NCBI GenBank assembly: GCA_013002105.1
Contig: JABDKS010000145.1
Coordinates: 1-6,559, forward strand
DNA length: 6,559 nt
Source of the DNA: Pirellulaceae bacterium
GTDB lineage: Bacteria > Planctomycetota > Planctomycetia > Pirellulales > Pirellulaceae
Direction of reading: 5' to 3'
Shown: positions 1 through 6,559 of the stretch, in pieces
Layout of the letters: every line of letters starts with the position of its first letter
Numbering within the stretch: the first letter of the stretch is position 1
The notes under the pieces: model-generated
Seen by the model: only the letters and a program-made list of their open reading frames with translations
The model's database searches: none
What the model was told of the DNA's origin: nothing
Made by a program: the position numbers and the translations under genes

Positions 1-858
1 GGCGGTGCCGACGACATCTTTTTGTCGGCGGCCAACTATCAGTTGACGATTGGTAACGCGATTGCTGATAACACATCGGCAGCCGGTGACTTGGACATTT
101 TGACCGACATCAGCATTCATGGTGCGAGTGCAGCGACCACCACGATTGACGCGAGCGGATTGGGCGCGACGCCTGAGCGCGTGTTCCACGTCTTCGGCGG
201 CGCTCTCAGTATCGACAACTTGACCGTCTTCGGTGGATCTGGTGGCGGCTCGGGAGGCGGTGGAGCGAATGTCGAGATTGGTTCATTGGATGCGACAGAC
301 GTCATCTTTGACACCAATGATGGGAACAACGGGGGAGCGATTCAAAACAATGACACGCTGACGATGACTCGCACGATCGTCAGCAACAACACGTCCAACA
401 GTGGTGCCGGGATCAATAGCTCGGGCACGATGACGCTGACCGATGTCGAGATGTTCGGCAACATCGCCAGTAATGCTGGTGGCGCGATCCGCAACTCAGG
501 AACGGCCACTTTGAATTCAGTCACGCTGCGCAATAACTCGGCCAATCAGGGTGGCGGTTTGTATAACGGCGGCGGCTTCGCGAATATGAGCTTGACCAAT
601 GTAACCATCAGCAACAACACCGCGGTCACCTCCGGGGGCGGAATCTTCACCAACCAAACAATTGCGGCGACCAACGTCACGATCGCGTACAACCAGACAA
701 CCGCGATCGGCGGCACCGGTGGCGGTATCCACGCACAGGGTGGTGCCGGTGACGTTGATCTGTTGTCCAGCATCGTATCGAACAATACGGCCGACGTCGG
801 CACCAACAGCAATAAGGGATTAACATCCAGCGGCAACAACGTTGTCGAAGACGGTGTA
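1..858 (+). other. Right-handed parallel beta-helix domain (Pmp/pectate-lyase-like fold)
   Basis: Residues 1-286 of the giant protein. The opening stretch (ADDIFLSAANYQLTIGNA, then GDLDILTDISIHGAS and TTIDASG) has the usual lead-in of bacterial beta-helix proteins. Helical coils follow, marked by a GG(A/G)I-type turn at about residues 111, 135, 160, 184, 212 and 240. Each is followed by a strand of the form T-x-T-L-x-x-V-T-I and an Asn pair (SNN, RNN). The 24-28 residue spacing suits one coil per repeat with stacked Asn ladders. A Gly/Ser-rich loop (residues 78-88) interrupts the first coils. Folds of this type occur in polysaccharide lyases and in adhesins. I see no lyase catalytic residues, so a structural or binding role is more likely. 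The fold is well supported; the ligand is unknown. The domain probably begins a little upstream of the window. Confidence 0.85.
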
Positions 859-3800
859 ACGTTGGCATCGACGACGACGGGCGATCAAATCAACACCGAT
901 CCATTGCTGGATGCCACGTTGCAAAACAACGGCGGATTCACCAGCACGCACGCGTTGCAAAGTGGATCGCTGGCGATCAATCCGACATCGGACTTGGGTA
1001 GTCCCGCGACGGACCAGCGGGGCGTAGCACGCGTCGGCACACCGGACGCGGGTGCTTTCGAATTTGGCGGTCCCGTCGTTAACCCCGTTATCGACCTGGA
1101 TACGGACAATAGCACGGGTGCAACAGGTAGCGACCTGAATGCCACCTTCGTTGTCTCGTCCGGTCCGGTTGCGATCGCCGATGTGGACGCCGCGTTGTCG
1201 GACCCAGACAGCACCGATTTGGAATCAATGACCGTCACGATCACGAACTTGCAAGACGCGGGCTCCGAGATTCTGGCTGCCGATACTTCCGGGACATCGA
1301 TCTCGGCATCGTATGACTCTGGCACGGGTGTCTTGACGTTGTCGGGAACCGATACGGTCGCAAATTATCAGCAAGTCTTGCAGAGCGTCACGTACGACCA
1401 TCTCTCTGCAACTCCTGACTATACGGATCGAGTGATCACGTTTGTCGCCAGCGACGGTACGAACGACAGCAACACAGCGACCGCCAATGTGCAGATTGCG
1501 CAATATGGCATCAACGTTTGGCTGTCGACCGTTGGCGATACCGCTTCACCAGGGGCCAGCGGGCTTTCGTCTTGGAGCGATTCGACGGCGTTAGAGTTTT
1601 CCGGACCGAGTCTGACTTTCGAACCGGGGACGACCAGCGGTAATTTGTCTGCGGCGTTTGACATCGATACGTTCGCCGCCGCCAATGTCAATCTGACGGC
1701 CTTACATGTCGTCGGTACCGATATGCGGATCGGTAGTACGATCAAGCATGTGGACTTGCAGGTTGGCGATGTGATTTTTGCCACTGATACAGCGACCACA
1801 TTCACCAGCACAAATTCTTTGGCGACTCAGGCTCGAGACTTAGTTGTGTTCCGTGCCGATACGACTGGCGACTTCAGTAGCGGAACGTTTCTGATGTTAT
1901 TGAACAATCCAATAGGTGGCGACATCACGGGGGTGACCCTAGTGGAGTCGGATACAACAGTCGGCGGCGTCGATCTAAACGCGGGTGACATCCTGCTGCT
2001 GGAGGACAGCGATCAGATCTTACGTTATCAGGTCACCGACGCGGGGCTCAATCAAACCAATGGCATCAGCAGTCTGTTAATTGACGGATCGGACATCGAC
2101 TTAAACGAAAAGTTCGACGGGATCGAGTTGATCGAAAAGACAACTATTATCGGCGACACCGTGCTGACTGCCGGCCAGTTGTTGGTTTCCATCGACGTCG
2201 ATGACGCGGATGTGGGCGGCACCGCTCTGGCCGATGAAGACGTTGCGATCTTGGATGTTACCCAGGCAGGCGAAACCACGATTGCGACGTCGACGTTGCT
2301 AATGGAAGGCAACGACGCAGGGTTTGACGCAGCGAGCGAAGATCTGAATGCATTGGCATTTCAGATGAACGTTGCCCCAGAGATGGATCTGGACGCCAAT
2401 GACGACAGTGGTGTCAGCGGTTCCGACTATTACGTGAACTATACCGCTGGTGGTGCAGCAATCAATGTCGCGGACTCTGACGCTACATTGACGGACGCCA
2501 ATACGACGGGCACGTTGGATTCGTTATTGATCACGCTGACCAATATCCAAGACACCGGACTGGAGTTCTTGGTCGCGGATACTTCCGGGACACTGATCAC
2601 ATCGTCGTACGACGGTTCGACCGGAGCATTGACGTTGTCGGGGACGGATACGGTCGCGAACTATCAGCAAGTGCTGCGAACGGTGACGTATCAGAATTTC
2701 TCCGGGACCCCCGATCTATCGACGCGGACCATTGAGTTCATTGCCAACGACGGCATCGTTAACAGCAATCTTGCGGTCACGACGTTGTCGATCGACGCAC
2801 CGATTCTGGACTTGGACGCCAACGACAGCAGCGGTGCAATTGGAGCCGATTATCAAACGACATTACAACTTGGTGGGCCCGCAGTTGCGATTGCGGACGT
2901 CGATGCCACGTTGACCGATTCGGATAGCCCGAACTTGGAGTCATTGACCGTTACGATTAGCAATTTGTCCGACGGCGCGCTGGAGTCGCTGGACGCAAAC
3001 GTCTCGGGGACTTCGATTACCAAATCATACGACAGCAACACGGGAATCTTAACGCTCAGCGGGACCGATTCAGTCGCGAATTACCAGTTAGTTTTGCAGA
3101 GCGTCACGTACGACACCGATGCGGTCGTTCCGACCGGACTGCAACGCGAGATCACGTTCGTTGCCGAGGATAGCAATGGTCAAGGCAACGTGGCCACCAC
3201 CACTGTAGCGTTTGAGCTTACCGGCACCGGTTTGTTGATGTCGACGGAAAGTGACGTTGGTTCTCCCAGCGGCGCGCCCGGGCTGGATTCGTGGACGGAT
3301 TCTGACGTCTTGGCGTTTTCGGATCCCAACTTGGCGTTGGAGCCAGGAACCACGGATGGAACATTCCGCGGATGGTTTAACGCGGAGGATTTTACAAACG
3401 GAGCCAACACGCGGGGTCTGCACCTGGTCGCCCGTGACATCACCATTGGAACGACCGATACGGTCCAGTTGCTGGCCGGTGACATGCTGTTTATCGATAG
3501 CGCCAACGACGACTTTGTTAGCAACAATACCTTGAACGTTGCCCCGGGCGACGTCGTCGCGTTTCGACCCGATGTGGAAGGGGATTTCAGCAGCGGCACG
3601 TTCATCAAAGTCTTGGATAATCCGACGGGTTCCGATCTGAGGGGTGTCAGTTTGGTCGAATCGGATACCGAAGTGGGCGGGATGACGCTGCGAGCAGGAT
3701 CATTTTTGTTGGTTGAAAATGGCAGCAGAGATGTACTGCACTTTGACGTCGACGATGCCGGTGCGGGGACAACCAGTGGGACGTCGTCGGTCCTGATCCA

Positions 3801-6559
3801 AGGTACCGACATCAGCTTCGGTCAAGACATCGACGGCGTCGAGTTGATCGAACACACCACCGTGATTGGAGGCAAAACATTAGAGAGTGGTCAGATCCTG
3901 TTGTCGTTGACCGGCGATGACTCGACCGTGGCCGGCATTTCCACGACGCGTCACGATATATTTGTCCTGGATGTTACTCAAGCTGGAACGAACACGATCG
4001 CGACGGCATCGCTGTTATTCGAAGGTGCCGACGTCAACCTGGATAGTGGCAGTGAAGACGTTGATGCGATCGCACTGACGGTTCTCGGCTCCCGTCTTTT
4101 CGTCGATGGCTCTCTGTCGATAGACACGACCGCGACCGTTGACGGTGGATTGAATCTGAACAACGACGGTGGGAACGACGCTTATCTTTTGGCCGATGAC
4201 GGCGGCGCGATTTTCAATGGATTGGGCCAACTGAGTTTGGAAGTGCAGTTCAGCAGCACGACATTGCCGGTCGACGGTGGCGATGCCGATTTCATCTCAT
4301 ATGCTGCAACCTCGACATCGGCCAATGATGTTTGGTTCGGTGTCTACTACGACACCGGGACCTCCACGTCGGGCCTGGGGATCGGAATCGACAATGCGTT
4401 CGTCTACGCGACTTCGTTTGACGAAACGACGTTGTATGACGGCGCACAACACACCGTCAGCGCGACCTGGGATGGTGCTACAGGCGACTACGAATTGTTC
4501 GTCGACGGTGTTTCGGTTGGATCGGGGAGCGGACTGAAAGCGGGTCACACGATTTCTGGTGGTGGCGAACTGGTGATCGGGATGGAACAAGATTCTGTCG
4601 GCGGTTCGTTCCAAAGTTCACAAGTCTTTCAGGGCACATTGTTTGATGCCCGCGTCTTTGACGACGTCCGGAGCGCCGGCGAGATTGCTGCCGGGCACGG
4701 TCAAACACTCGATCGGACCGAATCGGGATTGCTGGCCAATTGGACGTTCAACGATTTGTCCCTCGGTGGCGTCGTCACCGATACGGTCAATGCCAATCAT
4801 CTGACGGTGATGCATGCGTCGGGAGGTGGATTCAGCGCGAGCACACCCAATCTGACCATGACGTTGACCGAAAACCCGGCGAACGGAACCGAGGTTGGCT
4901 GGGTAACCGGGACGGATACGCAACGCGAAGCCAAGATTGCCAGTTTGTTGGCGGCCGATCCCGATCTGACGTACAGCGAAGTCACCGGCAAGTTCTACAA
5001 GGTCGTCAGTGGGACGACGTCGTGGTCCGCCGCGCAAAGTGCCGCCACGACCACACCGTTGAGCGGTGTGAACGGGGAATTGGCGACGATCCGATCGGCA
5101 GCCGAAAACGAAGTGGTTCACGGAATTGCCCAAACGCTTGGGAGCAATGTCTGGCTTGGTGCGTCCGACGAAGTAACCGAGGGTGAGTGGCGATGGTACG
5201 ACTCGACCACTCCCGCGGATCAGTTTTGGCAGGGTGATGGGAGCGGCAATGCGACCAACGGTGCGTTTGCCAATTGGAACGGGACAAATCCCAACGCGGG
5301 CACGGGCGATGACGATTACGCCATTTTGCGACAAGCCGACGGAAGATGGGCCGATCGTGGTGCGGGCACGAATCAGTCGTACGTCGTACAGTGGAATGCT
5401 GACGATGTGTTGGATCAGACCGATGTGATCACCTATTCATTGGCACCAGGCGGTGATGCTGGAGGACGATTTGCCGTCGATGCGGTTTCGGGACAGATTA
5501 CCGTCGCCGATGGATCGCTGATCGATTTTGAATCTGCGACATCGCACACGATCACCGTGCGGATCACCGACAATGCCGCGAACACCGTTGATCGAGATTT
5601 CACGATCACAATCCGAGACGCCAACGACGCACCGGTGCTGGACAACAGCGGCGTGATGACGTTGGCGACGATCAATGAAGGCGAAACAAACACGTTTGGT
5701 GATCTGGTCTCGGCGATCATCGCCAGTGCCGGCGGTGACCGCATTACCGATCCGGATGCCGGTGCCGTCGAAGGTCTCGCAATCACGTCGGTTGATAGCA
5801 GCGGCGGCGTTTGGCAATACTCGACCAACAATGGGGCATCCTGGACAACGATCGCAGCCGCCACCGATAGCACGGCGGTGGCGCTGACGTCGACTGCAAA
5901 TGATCGCATTCGTTTTGTGCCTGACACCAACTTCAACGGAGTCGCGACGTTTACGGCGCGGGCTTGGGATACCACTGACGGTGCGACCAGCGGTTCGATC
6001 GTCGATACGACAGCCAACGGTGGCGCGACCGCGTTCAGCACCGATGTGGAAACGGTTCAGATCACGGTCGATCCCGTTCAAATTGTGTTGTACCTAAGTA
6101 CCGCGGGTGATGTGACGGCGAGCGGTGCGCCCGGATTGGATGATTGGAACGCCGGTGACATGCTCGGATTCGGTGACCCCAACATCGATTTCGAGCCCGG
6201 GACGACCAGCGGAACGTTTTACAACGAGCTGGATTTGGGCAGCTTTGCCAGTGATGGTAGTACGAACATTAGTGCCATGCATGTGGTGCAAAACGACATT
6301 ACACTCGGTGGCGATACACAGCCAACGATTGACATCTTGGCCGGCGACCTGATGTTGGCGGTGACCAACAATAACGAGACGTTCACGGGATCGGACTTGG
6401 TTTCGATCTCGCCCAACAAGGCGGACGTCTTTGTGTTCCGCCCGGACACGCCGGGTGACTATTCGGCGGGGTCTTTCTTTATCTTGCTTGATGGCGTCGC
6501 GAGCAACGCCGTGTCCGGAATCTCGCTGGTGGAAACGGCCACGTTGGTCGGCGATCAGT
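1..6559 (+). CDS. Giant multidomain secreted adhesin-like protein, internal fragment open at both ends
   Basis: Frame 1 stays open for 2186 codons, with no stop and no plausible start at the left edge, so both termini lie outside the window. The translation is a string of extracellular beta-rich modules. In order these are: beta-helix with choice-of-anchor-Q-like cap, repeat A1, repeat B1, A2, A3, B2, LamG/pentraxin-like domain, cadherin domain interrupted by a C-type lectin-like domain, cadherin-like repeat, and partial B3. I found no cysteine and only about a dozen lysines, while Asp, Thr, Ser, Gly and Asn dominate. This fits a Ca-stabilised exported protein. There is no membrane segment, signal peptide or sorting signal in this portion. 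Similar giant proteins are typical of Planctomycetota. A role in adhesion or glycan contact is inferred from the lectin folds; no catalytic site was recognised. The reading frame is intact, with no sign of frameshift. The existence of the CDS is very secure; its function is not. Confidence 0.97.
898..1065 (+). other. Choice-of-anchor-Q-like cap following the beta-helix
   Basis: Residues 300-355. The order of motifs is DPLLDATLQNNGGFTSTHALQ, then GSLAINPTSD, then TDQRGVARVGTPDAGAFEF. It matches what I remember of the 'choice-of-anchor Q' region (DPxL..LxxNGGxTxTHAL..GSxAI..G......TDQRGxxR....DxGAFE). That region commonly follows beta-helices in large bacterial surface proteins. In many proteins it lies near the C-terminus, just before a sorting signal. 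Here at least 1830 more residues follow, so it acts as an internal cap and not as an anchor. It joins repeat A1 through the short linker GGPVV. The family name is from memory and was not searched. Confidence 0.75.
1081..1500 (+). repeat. Repeat A1, cadherin-like/Ig-like module
   Basis: Residues 361-500, first of three copies of a 140-141 residue module. It opens with an acidic loop (DLDTDNSTG, residues 365-373), then VAIADVDAALSDPDS, LESMTVTITN, TSGTSISASYDS, LTLSGTDTVANYQQVL and QSVTYD, and ends with RVITFVASDG and a closing strand TANVQIA. This is the pattern of cadherin-like tandem repeats common in giant planctomycete and cyanobacterial proteins. The DxDxD loop could bind calcium, which would stiffen the stalk; that is inference. 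A1 sits between the beta-helix cap and B1. Its residues match A3 at a fixed offset of 572. Confidence 0.85.
1510..2370 (+). repeat. Repeat B1, four-segment beta-rich module of unknown family
   Basis: Residues 504-790, the first complete copy of a module of about 284 residues. It starts with VWLSTVGD, then GLSSWSDSTALEF and FEPGTTSGN, and ends with TSTLLMEGNDAGF and SEDLNALAF. Inside are four related segments. Their anchor strands are LTALHVV (to 571), ITGVTLVE (642-649), FDGIELIE (705-712) and LNALAF (782-787). The first three are each followed by an IG/VGG turn and an L-x-(A/V)-G-(D/Q) strand, such as VDLNAGDILLLED. The segments are spaced about 77, 63 and 77 residues. The ending 'T...LLxEGxD...SEDxxAxA' resembles a repeat I remember from other large bacterial secreted proteins, but I cannot name it. 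A blade-like or sandwich fold is possible. No function can be read from it. Confidence 0.8.
2374..2796 (+). repeat. Repeat A2, cadherin-like/Ig-like module
   Basis: Residues 792-932, the second A copy. It begins APEMDLDANDDSG (D796, D798 and N800 in a Ca-loop-like arrangement) and ends with RTIEFIANDG and a strand before A3. Its first half is the most divergent of the three: INVADSDATLTDANTTGTLDSLL replaces the AIADVDATL..DS..LESL form shared by A1 and A3. Its second half is nearly identical to A1 over residues 877-892, reading LTLSGTDTVANYQQVL in both. It follows B1 directly and abuts A3 without a linker. It is the extra module that breaks a simple A-B-A-B order. Confidence 0.85.
2797..3219 (+). 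repeat. Repeat A3, cadherin-like/Ig-like module
   Basis: Residues 933-1073, the third A copy. It begins APILDLDANDSSG (D937, D939, N941), continues AVAIADVDATLTDSDS and LESLTVTISN, then SGTSITKSYDS, LTLSGTDSVANYQ and LQSVTYD, and closes with REITFVAEDS and TTTVAFEL. It matches A1 with no net gap: D365/D937, S440/S1012, S448/S1020 and F481/F1053 are each 572 residues apart. A 21-base stretch is identical between the two copies (1378-1398 and 3094-3114). It leads straight into B2, as A1 leads into B1. Confidence 0.85.
3226..4077 (+). repeat. Repeat B2, second full copy of the B module
   Basis: Residues 1076-1359, 284 residues. It opens with STESDV, then GAPGLDSWTDSDVLAFSDP and LEPGTTDGTF. The four anchor strands are TRGLHLV, LRGVSLVE, IDGVELIE and VDAIAL, spaced 76, 64 and 77 residues. 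Intervening motifs include APGDVVAFRPDVEGDFSSGTF, SSVLIQGTDI and LDVTQAGTNTIATASLLFEGADV. Landmarks shared with B1 keep an offset of 571-572 residues throughout, so the two copies differ by at most small compensating indels. B2 is followed by the LamG-like domain, whereas B1 is followed by A2. Its function is unknown. Confidence 0.8.
4081..4848 (+). other. LamG/pentraxin-like concanavalin-fold domain
   Basis: Residues 1361-1616. The start, DGGLNLNNDGGNDAYLL followed by LSLEVQFSS, has the opening strands of a laminin-G/pentraxin jelly roll. Diagnostic motifs follow: HTVSATWDG with YELFVDG (residues 1484-1503), LVIGMEQDSVGG (1524-1535), and GTLFDARVFDDVRS (1545-1558). The last piece, GLLANWTFND (1576-1585), is the usual closing element. 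The length of about 200-250 residues is normal for the fold. Such domains bind glycans or proteins, often with calcium, and are common in secreted bacterial proteins. The pentraxin cysteines are absent. The ligand cannot be predicted. It lies between B2 and the cadherin/lectin region. Confidence 0.88.
4852..4923 (+). other. N-terminal strands of a cadherin domain, separated from the rest by a lectin insertion
   Basis: Residues 1618-1641. The stretch TMTLTENPANGTEVGWVTGTD has the form of cadherin strands A and B (x-V-x-E-N-x-x-x-G-T-x-V-x-x-V-x-A-x-D). A cadherin should then run into a strand resembling x-x-Y-S-I and the G-x-F-x-I-D motif. Instead about 160 residues of C-type lectin follow, and the missing cadherin part appears only at residue 1801. 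The fragment alone is short, so its assignment rests on the matching second half downstream. Confidence 0.65.
4930..5394 (+). other. C-type lectin-like domain (CTLD), cysteine-free
   Basis: Residues 1644-1798. After a helical lead-in (REAKIASLLAADPDL) come GKFYKVVS, the WSAAQSAA helix from W1675, GELATIRS (1692-1699), E1702-N1703, WLGASD (1718-1723), EGEWRW (1727-1732), FW (1742-1743), NWNGTNPN (1758-1765), DDDYAIL, GRWAD (1781-1785) and YVVQW (1794-1798). This is the complete CTLD motif order. The conserved disulfide cysteines are missing. At the sugar/Ca position the EPN-type motif reads NPN, and the WND motif reads W-A-D, so classical Ca-dependent sugar binding is uncertain. CTLDs bind carbohydrates, proteins or other surfaces. 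The family assignment is firm; the ligand is not known. Confidence 0.92.
5401..5628 (+). other. Remainder of the split cadherin domain
   Basis: Residues 1801-1876. The sequence DVITYSLAPGGDAGGRFAVD, then SGQITVADGSLIDFES, HTITVRITDNA and DFTITIRDANDAP, has the core cadherin features in order: the YSL strand, G-x-F-x-V-D, S-G-x-I-T-V, the L-I-D-F-E motif (LDRE-like), V-R-I-T-D, and the terminal D-x-N-D-x-P calcium linker. It lacks the N-terminal strands directly in front, where the lectin domain sits. Those strands are found at residues 1618-1641. The acidic motifs suggest calcium-dependent rigidity; this is inferred from the family. Confidence 0.85.
5629..6078 (+). other. Cadherin-like repeat of the 'INEGETN...GGDRITDPD' type
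   Basis: Residues 1877-2026, following the DANDAP linker. The order is MTLATINEGETNTFGD, then IIASAGGDRITDPDAGAVEGLAIT, WQYSTNNGASW, DRIRFVPDTNFNGVATFTARAWD, TTANGGATAFST, and VETVQITV. This matches a repeat I remember from many giant planctomycete and proteobacterial surface proteins, where it usually ends in 'VNDAP' and is tandemly repeated. Here a single copy is present, and its last strand runs straight into B3 (VDPVQIVLYLST) without the NDAP linker. It probably acts as a stalk or spacer module. Confidence 0.8.
6082..6559 (+). repeat. Repeat B3, partial copy cut by the window edge
   Basis: Residues 2028-2186 and beyond. It opens with LYLSTAGDV, then GAPGLDDWNAGDMLGFGDP and FEPGTTSGTF, followed by ISAMHVVQNDITLGG, LAGDLMLAV, DVFVFRPDTPGDYSAGSFF and VSGISLVETATLVG. 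These correspond to the first segment and most of the second segment of B1 and B2. Relative to B2 the offset shifts from 952 to 958 residues, so about six residues have been gained in the middle. Unlike B1 and B2, it is preceded by the cadherin-like repeat and not by an A module. The remainder should lie just downstream of the window. Confidence 0.8.

Noticed and set aside
232..264. Gly/Ser-rich run considered as an engineered flexible linker
   Set aside because: Codons are varied, and Gly-rich turns of this sort are natural in the first coils of bacterial beta-helices.
885..3041. Two minus-strand frames (885-1325 and 2853-3041) with similar translations, which could suggest a small gene family
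   Set aside because: They are antisense to repeats A1 and A3, and their similarity follows directly from the + strand repeat.
1378..3114. Identical 21-base direct repeats (1378-1398 and 3094-3114), considered as attachment sites or mobile-element ends
   Set aside because: They are in phase and encode the same residues (LQSVTYD) at equivalent positions of A1 and A3, so they are explained by module duplication.
3180..3812. A 210-codon open frame on the minus strand, with similar ones at 5433-6041 and 5437-6081
   Set aside because: All are opposite B and cadherin-like repeats. Their Ser/Val/Pro-rich or Arg-rich translations are what antisense reading of Asp/Thr/Ser-rich codons gives. Two of them overlap each other in different frames.
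4740..5186. A 148-codon + strand frame out of phase with the main CDS
   Set aside because: It overlaps the LamG end and the CTLD, both strongly supported in frame 1. Its Arg/Ser/Gln-rich product has no domain signal.
4618..5334. A 238-codon open frame on the minus strand
   Set aside because: It lies entirely opposite the lectin and LamG coding region, which has clear domain motifs on the + strand. Its own translation is rich in Arg, Gly and Pro with no recognisable domain. It is a shadow of biased codon use.
1..6559. Promoters, terminators, RNA genes, frameshifts or CRISPR within the window
   Set aside because: No intergenic space exists, the frame is unbroken, and no regular short spacer-repeat array is present. 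The repeats are protein modules of 140 residues or more.

Overview
The whole window is the interior of one very large gene. Frame 1 of the + strand reads from base 1 to base 6559 without a stop: 2186 full codons plus one base. Neither the start codon nor the stop codon is inside the window. No RNA gene, promoter, terminator, mobile element or CRISPR array is visible, and every other open frame is best explained as a shadow of this one. Residue numbers below count from base 1 of the window.

The product looks like a giant, secreted, multidomain, adhesin-like or surface protein. In the translation I found no cysteine, only about a dozen lysines, and a great excess of Asp, Thr, Ser, Gly and Asn. 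Nearly all of it is predicted beta structure. The composition and the domain choice (beta-helix with a choice-of-anchor-Q-like cap, cadherin-like repeats, LamG/pentraxin-like domain, C-type lectin-like domain) suggest a marine planctomycete of the Pirellulaceae/Rhodopirellula type. That assignment is inference from remembered protein style; no taxonomic marker is present.

Layout: residues 1-286 form a right-handed beta-helix. Residues 300-355 are a choice-of-anchor-Q-like cap. Next come repeat A1 (361-500), repeat B1 (504-790), A2 (792-932), A3 (933-1073) and B2 (1076-1359). Then follow a LamG/pentraxin-like lectin fold (1361-1616), a cadherin domain that appears to be split by a C-type lectin-like domain (cadherin strands 1618-1641, lectin 1644-1798, rest of cadherin 1801-1876), a cadherin-like repeat (1877-2026), and B3, which runs off the window (2028-2186).

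Two points stand out. First, A1-B1 and A3-B2 align over about 427 residues at an almost constant offset of 572 residues, which points to duplication of a composite block. Second, the roughly 284-residue B module is itself made of four related segments spaced about 77, 63 and 77 residues apart. I do not recognise it as a named domain, and it is the best candidate here for something undescribed. The two lectin-like folds and the beta-helix suggest glycan or surface contact, with the A, B and cadherin-like modules forming a long stalk. No enzymatic site was recognised.
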